From NCBI RefSeq assembly GCF_003286085.1, contig NW_020825298.1, positions 14,322,001-14,386,000 on the forward strand: a stretch of 64,000 bases of DNA. Reading direction: 5' to 3'. The stretch comes from Drosophila persimilis (Eukaryota > Arthropoda > Insecta > Diptera > Drosophilidae). The notes under the pieces are model-generated. The model had not been told where the DNA came from. It did not search any database and saw only the letters and a program-made list of their open reading frames with translations. This document shows positions 60,676-64,000 of the stretch, piece after piece. Position numbers and translations under genes: made by a program. Numbering within the stretch: position 1 is the first letter of the stretch; each line of letters begins with the position of its first letter.

Positions 60676-62910
60676 CGGGCCCTGGGCCTGATAGGAATGG
60701 CAGAGGGAGTCGCTCCTGGCCTCCGAAGGAGTCCTCCACTCCCTGCCGAAGCTGCTGAAGCTCTACACAAAAGGAGAACTGGGAAGGCAAGGAGGAAGGA
60801 GGAAGGAAGTCCCCGGCAGGAGCTTAGCCAAAGGCACACGCAAGCGAAAATGCAAACAAAATGCGGGCCAACAGCAGTAGGTGAGAATATCCCCCAATAG
60901 AGAGAGAAAACAACTTTGAAATTCAATCTATAGAATGGTAAAAAAAAGGTAGCCAGAAATTGAGTACGAGGGCTCTGTACGCTCTGCGTTTGGGCCACTT
61001 GCAATGTGCCCTAAACATGCAATCGAACTCCCCGGCTTTTGGCTCAGCTGTTAATTTTGCATGGAAGGGGGCAAGGGGGCAAGGGGGGTACATCGGGGGT
61101 TGCACTCTCCATTCCACCCTGGGGGTGGTACGAGCACAAGTATTCGTATTATTATTTGTGCAAAACGACAAGCGACGACGTCGAGACGGCGACGACAGTT
61201 GTTATTGCCAACATTTTAGTTGCGCCTTTTTGGCCAAAAAGAGAGAGCGACTGGAGGTTTGGGGGGGCTGTGGGTGTTCGGGGGGTGCAGCACCGTCGCC
61301 TGTGAGTCATGCCAGGCGATGACGAAATCAGGCGGCACTGGCAGACGAAAAAACTATATAAAAGTACACACGGAACGCGAGGGTGGATCGAGAGAGTAGA
61401 ATATGGAAATTGTGGATTATCGAGGAGTAGCACTTCTTAAGATTGGGGCAACCCTCCTTCGCCTTTCACGCACACAGTTTTCCGACATGCGAAAATGTAT
61501 GCATAAATCGTGTGTGTGCTTGAAGCACAGGCAAAAGGCAACGGCAACGGCAACGGCACGTGGTGCCAATCAAAGCGGGGAGACGGGGCACACGGGGGAG
61601 AGTGTGGCAGATAGTTGGCTGTGGGGGCATGTTCTAAGCAAAAACCAACAAACAGCAGCAAACAGTTGCGTGCCGTGCCTCCGCTCCGCCTCGTAGCCAA
61701 AGAAAATGTTATGATTTCCCCTTCACTTAAGCAGTTAATTCTGCCGTCAAGTGGGAGGTGGGGAGGGAAGGAGACTCCTCTTTAGAGATGATGGGCATAA
61801 CGTGTATCCCTTGTACATGGCAATTATCATACGGGTGAAGGGCTGGGGATAATAACCATGCATTTGAGGGCCCTAATCGGTGGGAGGTCCGTCTATGAGT
61901 CTGTGAGTCTGTGAATGATTTGCGGTTTGTCGTCTCCTCTGCATTCATGGGATTAAAGTGGATGTTTAGAGGCTTCATTAAACGATGAAGAAAGTGTCGT
62001 GTGCTGCAAATGCAAATGAGGGAAATGCATTTCAATTAAGTCTTTTCGCTATCCGCCTTCCACTATCCGTAGGTCTGTAATTAATTCAACCAATCGATTG
62101 GCACACCAGAGAAAAGGTGGCTTGCAGCCATAGAGAAGCGTCAAGAGATGTACTTCGATTAAGTGTCGTTTCCGCCATTCAACATTCCAACACTCCCCAA
62201 CGGCATGGATACTCTGTCGCCTCTTAAGAGGGGATTTAGAGGGAAATGCGATAGCTAAAACACGATGGAGAGGGGGGGAAACGATAGAGAATTGTATTTC
62301 TATGCTAAGGGATTTGTTATGGGTATTTATTGGAGGCACCTAAGGGCATTTCTTGGGTGAAAAAAGAACGATATAAATGGGTTGGAATTTCCAAAATTAT
62401 ACTTTAAGTTCTTATATTATATTCTTTATATTATAAAACTTTTATCCTAATAATCAAAGATTATTACTTCATTATTATTATTAATAATACAATTTTTTAT
62501 GAAAATTTAAAATTAAATTCCAATTCTAACATATTCAAATGTAAATGTAAAAATATTCTAATTTTATTAAGTTACAGTAAAAAAAAATTATTATTATAAT
62601 TAAATTAGAATTTTAATATCTTTTGAACGGTAAAGTGTCTACCGAAAAGTGATTTTTGTGATCTGCACTAAATAGTTGCACTAAATTATAGTTCTGTCTG
62701 ATTTTGATCAGATCATTATTAATTAATAATAATTAATTAATTAAAATGTTATAAAAATTAAGAAACATAATTATTTCTTATTTTAATAATGTAAATTGGA
62801 AAGAGTTTTAAGTTTATAATTTTAGTTATTTCAAAAACTTATAATATTTTAATCATTGCGATCCCTGCTCTGAATACAAAATATGTACATTTCTATTCCT
62901 TATAAAATAT

Positions 62911-62946
62911 CTAATCATATTTCTCTCTTCTCTTTTGCAGGTAAGT
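62911..62946 (+). promoter_or_regulatory. Recursive-splicing ratchet point (zero-length exon)
   Basis: A branch-point-like CTAAT at 62911, a pyrimidine tract and TTTTGCAG directly abut GTAAGT (junction 62940/62941). A joined 3' and 5' splice site of this form is the known signature of recursive splicing in long Drosophila introns: the upstream exon is spliced to the AG, which regenerates a donor, and the intron is then removed in a second step. It lies 24.7 kb past the donor at 38255, a typical spacing, and reads in the same direction. Confidence 0.8.
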
Positions 62947-63029
62947 TCCATCTGCAATAGAAACTATTATGGCAGAGCACCCACAATAATTTTCCTTGTA
63001 ATTTAATCCTTGATCACATCCGCCCACAA
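62941..63029 (+). other. Short cryptic exon after the ratchet point
   Basis: A second strong donor, ACAA|GTAAGT (63029/63030), lies 89 nt beyond the ratchet AG. Published work shows that Drosophila recursive sites are recognised through such short downstream cryptic exons, which are then skipped by use of the regenerated donor. If retained it would add an 89-nt exon, not a multiple of three. Confidence 0.55.
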
Positions 63030-64000
63030 GTAAGTTACGAAATCTTTGCCATACCTTTCTCCCCCTTCCCCTGCCCCTCGCTCGCCATCTGCATTTCTCT
63101 CCTGCTTTCGCTGCTGGGTGAACACATAATATTATTAAAATACTTTTGTGTCCACTTAACACACAATTGTGTGCTAAACTGATGGCCGTTTAACACACAA
63201 ATGGTTCACACTTTTGACATCGTTATACGGAATACACATACGGAAGGAATGCCACTCCTCCTCTGTAATCCCTGCCCCACTCCACCCCACTCCACTCTCT
63301 CCATTCCATTCCCTTGCTTTCCGCTCATCCACTCCTGTGGAAAAGTCAACCATTTATGGCATGACACACCGGATGGTGGCTGTGTGGCACTCACGTTCCT
63401 GTTTGCCGGCAAATGATTCCACAGCAAACCAATTCAAATGCAAAACCATTCTCGCTAGCAATAGTCCTCGCACCATTTTCCCACCCGCCCACTGCCCACG
63501 GCCCACAGCCCACATCGGAAAACCCCATGCTCCAACAATCAACAACTAATATTGTTGAACAATTGTGCTTCGATGCCTTCGACAAGCTGCCGTCATGATA
63601 GGCACTAGCCCTGTCCCCCCGAAGCACTCTTCCAGAGCTCCTCCTGCAGCTACTCCTTCGCTTCCTGCTCTCTCTCTCTCAGAAACAGAAGCGCCAGCAG
63701 ACATCAGCTTCGACATGCCTCGACAGGGAACATGGCCGTGTCCATGGCTATGGATGCAGGCGAATGGAGTGTGTAGGCGATAGTGTGCACAAGAGTATGG
63801 CCTTTGTCCATGTAGGCGAGTGTACACTGAAGAAAACAAAACCAAAAGAAAGTTCTATGTTCGAAATTCCCAAAGAAAGGAGAACAGCTGGAACATATTT
63901 CTCTTATTCTGTCTCGAAAAACCATTCGTCTTGGGTGAATTTTGGTAGATCTGTAGATCATAGTTATAGATATTATTTCAGCAAATATCATTACGGTATT
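63030..64000. other. Continuing intron, no gene seen
   Basis: No supported coding exon up to the edge of the window. Small pyrimidine-rich stretches (63060-63110, 63240-63330) have no clear splice pairs. Confidence 0.45.

Larger units (their letters stand above)
38255..62940 (+). other. 24.7-kb intron segment, no coding exon seen
   Basis: From the donor at 38255 to the ratchet point at 62940 I see only noncoding DNA: GC-rich stretches, G-runs, A/T tracts and the repeats listed separately. The longest frames (38425-39063, 55040-55747) begin at non-ATG codons and are low in complexity. The length is typical of Drosophila introns that use recursive splicing. Confidence 0.5.

Overview
This is insect nuclear DNA, almost certainly Drosophila. 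It has short 50-70 bp introns with GTAAGT-type donors, leader exons rich in AAAGTGC phrases, Drosophila core-promoter motifs, many (CA)n, (GAGA)n and A/T repeats, and recognisable fly genes. The mix of microsatellites and homopolymer G runs would fit an obscura-group species, but the sequence alone does not prove that. No coordinates outside the window are known to me.

Layout. From 1 to about 22.6 kb there is no convincing coding gene. This is the upstream and first-intron territory of Kr-h1. It is AT-rich, with GC-richer islands (about 4.7-5.2, 8.7-9.4, 15.9-16.6 and 18.6-19.6 kb). Three of these islands share a paired motif, and one contains a near-match to the juvenile-hormone response element known from insect Kr-h1 genes. 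A leader exon ends at a strong donor at 11776/11777. A small 85-codon reading frame (22692-22949) with coding-like codon use lies just before the first Kr-h1 coding exon. Kr-h1 (23293-26731, + strand, four coding exons, eight C2H2 zinc fingers) is the anchor gene of the left half. It is followed by a long 3' UTR and, 200 bp after its likely poly(A) signal, by an intact single-exon DUF229 ectoprotein gene (28215-30308, +). Two decayed DUF1091-family copies sit head to tail on the minus strand (30387-31366). Sec12/PREB (32249-33769, minus, four coding exons), the ER guanine-nucleotide exchange factor for Sar1, comes next with a housekeeping-type promoter (motif 1, DRE, motif 6).

From about 34.9 kb to the right edge I read the 5' end of a further plus-strand gene whose body lies outside the window. 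It has a TATA promoter with a candidate first exon (34974-35098), an alternative first exon (donor at 36486/36487), and an exon with strong splice sites on both sides that carries a start codon (38124-38254). A 24.7 kb intron follows and reaches a textbook recursive-splicing ratchet point (62940/62941), itself followed by a second donor 89 nt later. The intron holds only simple repeats, a 42-bp minisatellite, a 32-bp tandem array, a 250-bp direct duplication and G-runs.

Functionally the genes are unrelated neighbours: a hormone-induced transcription factor, a membrane-anchored ectoprotein, a secretory-pathway GEF, and an unnamed long-intron gene. The most interesting parts are the paired motifs upstream of Kr-h1, the small frame before Kr-h1, and the recursive splice site.
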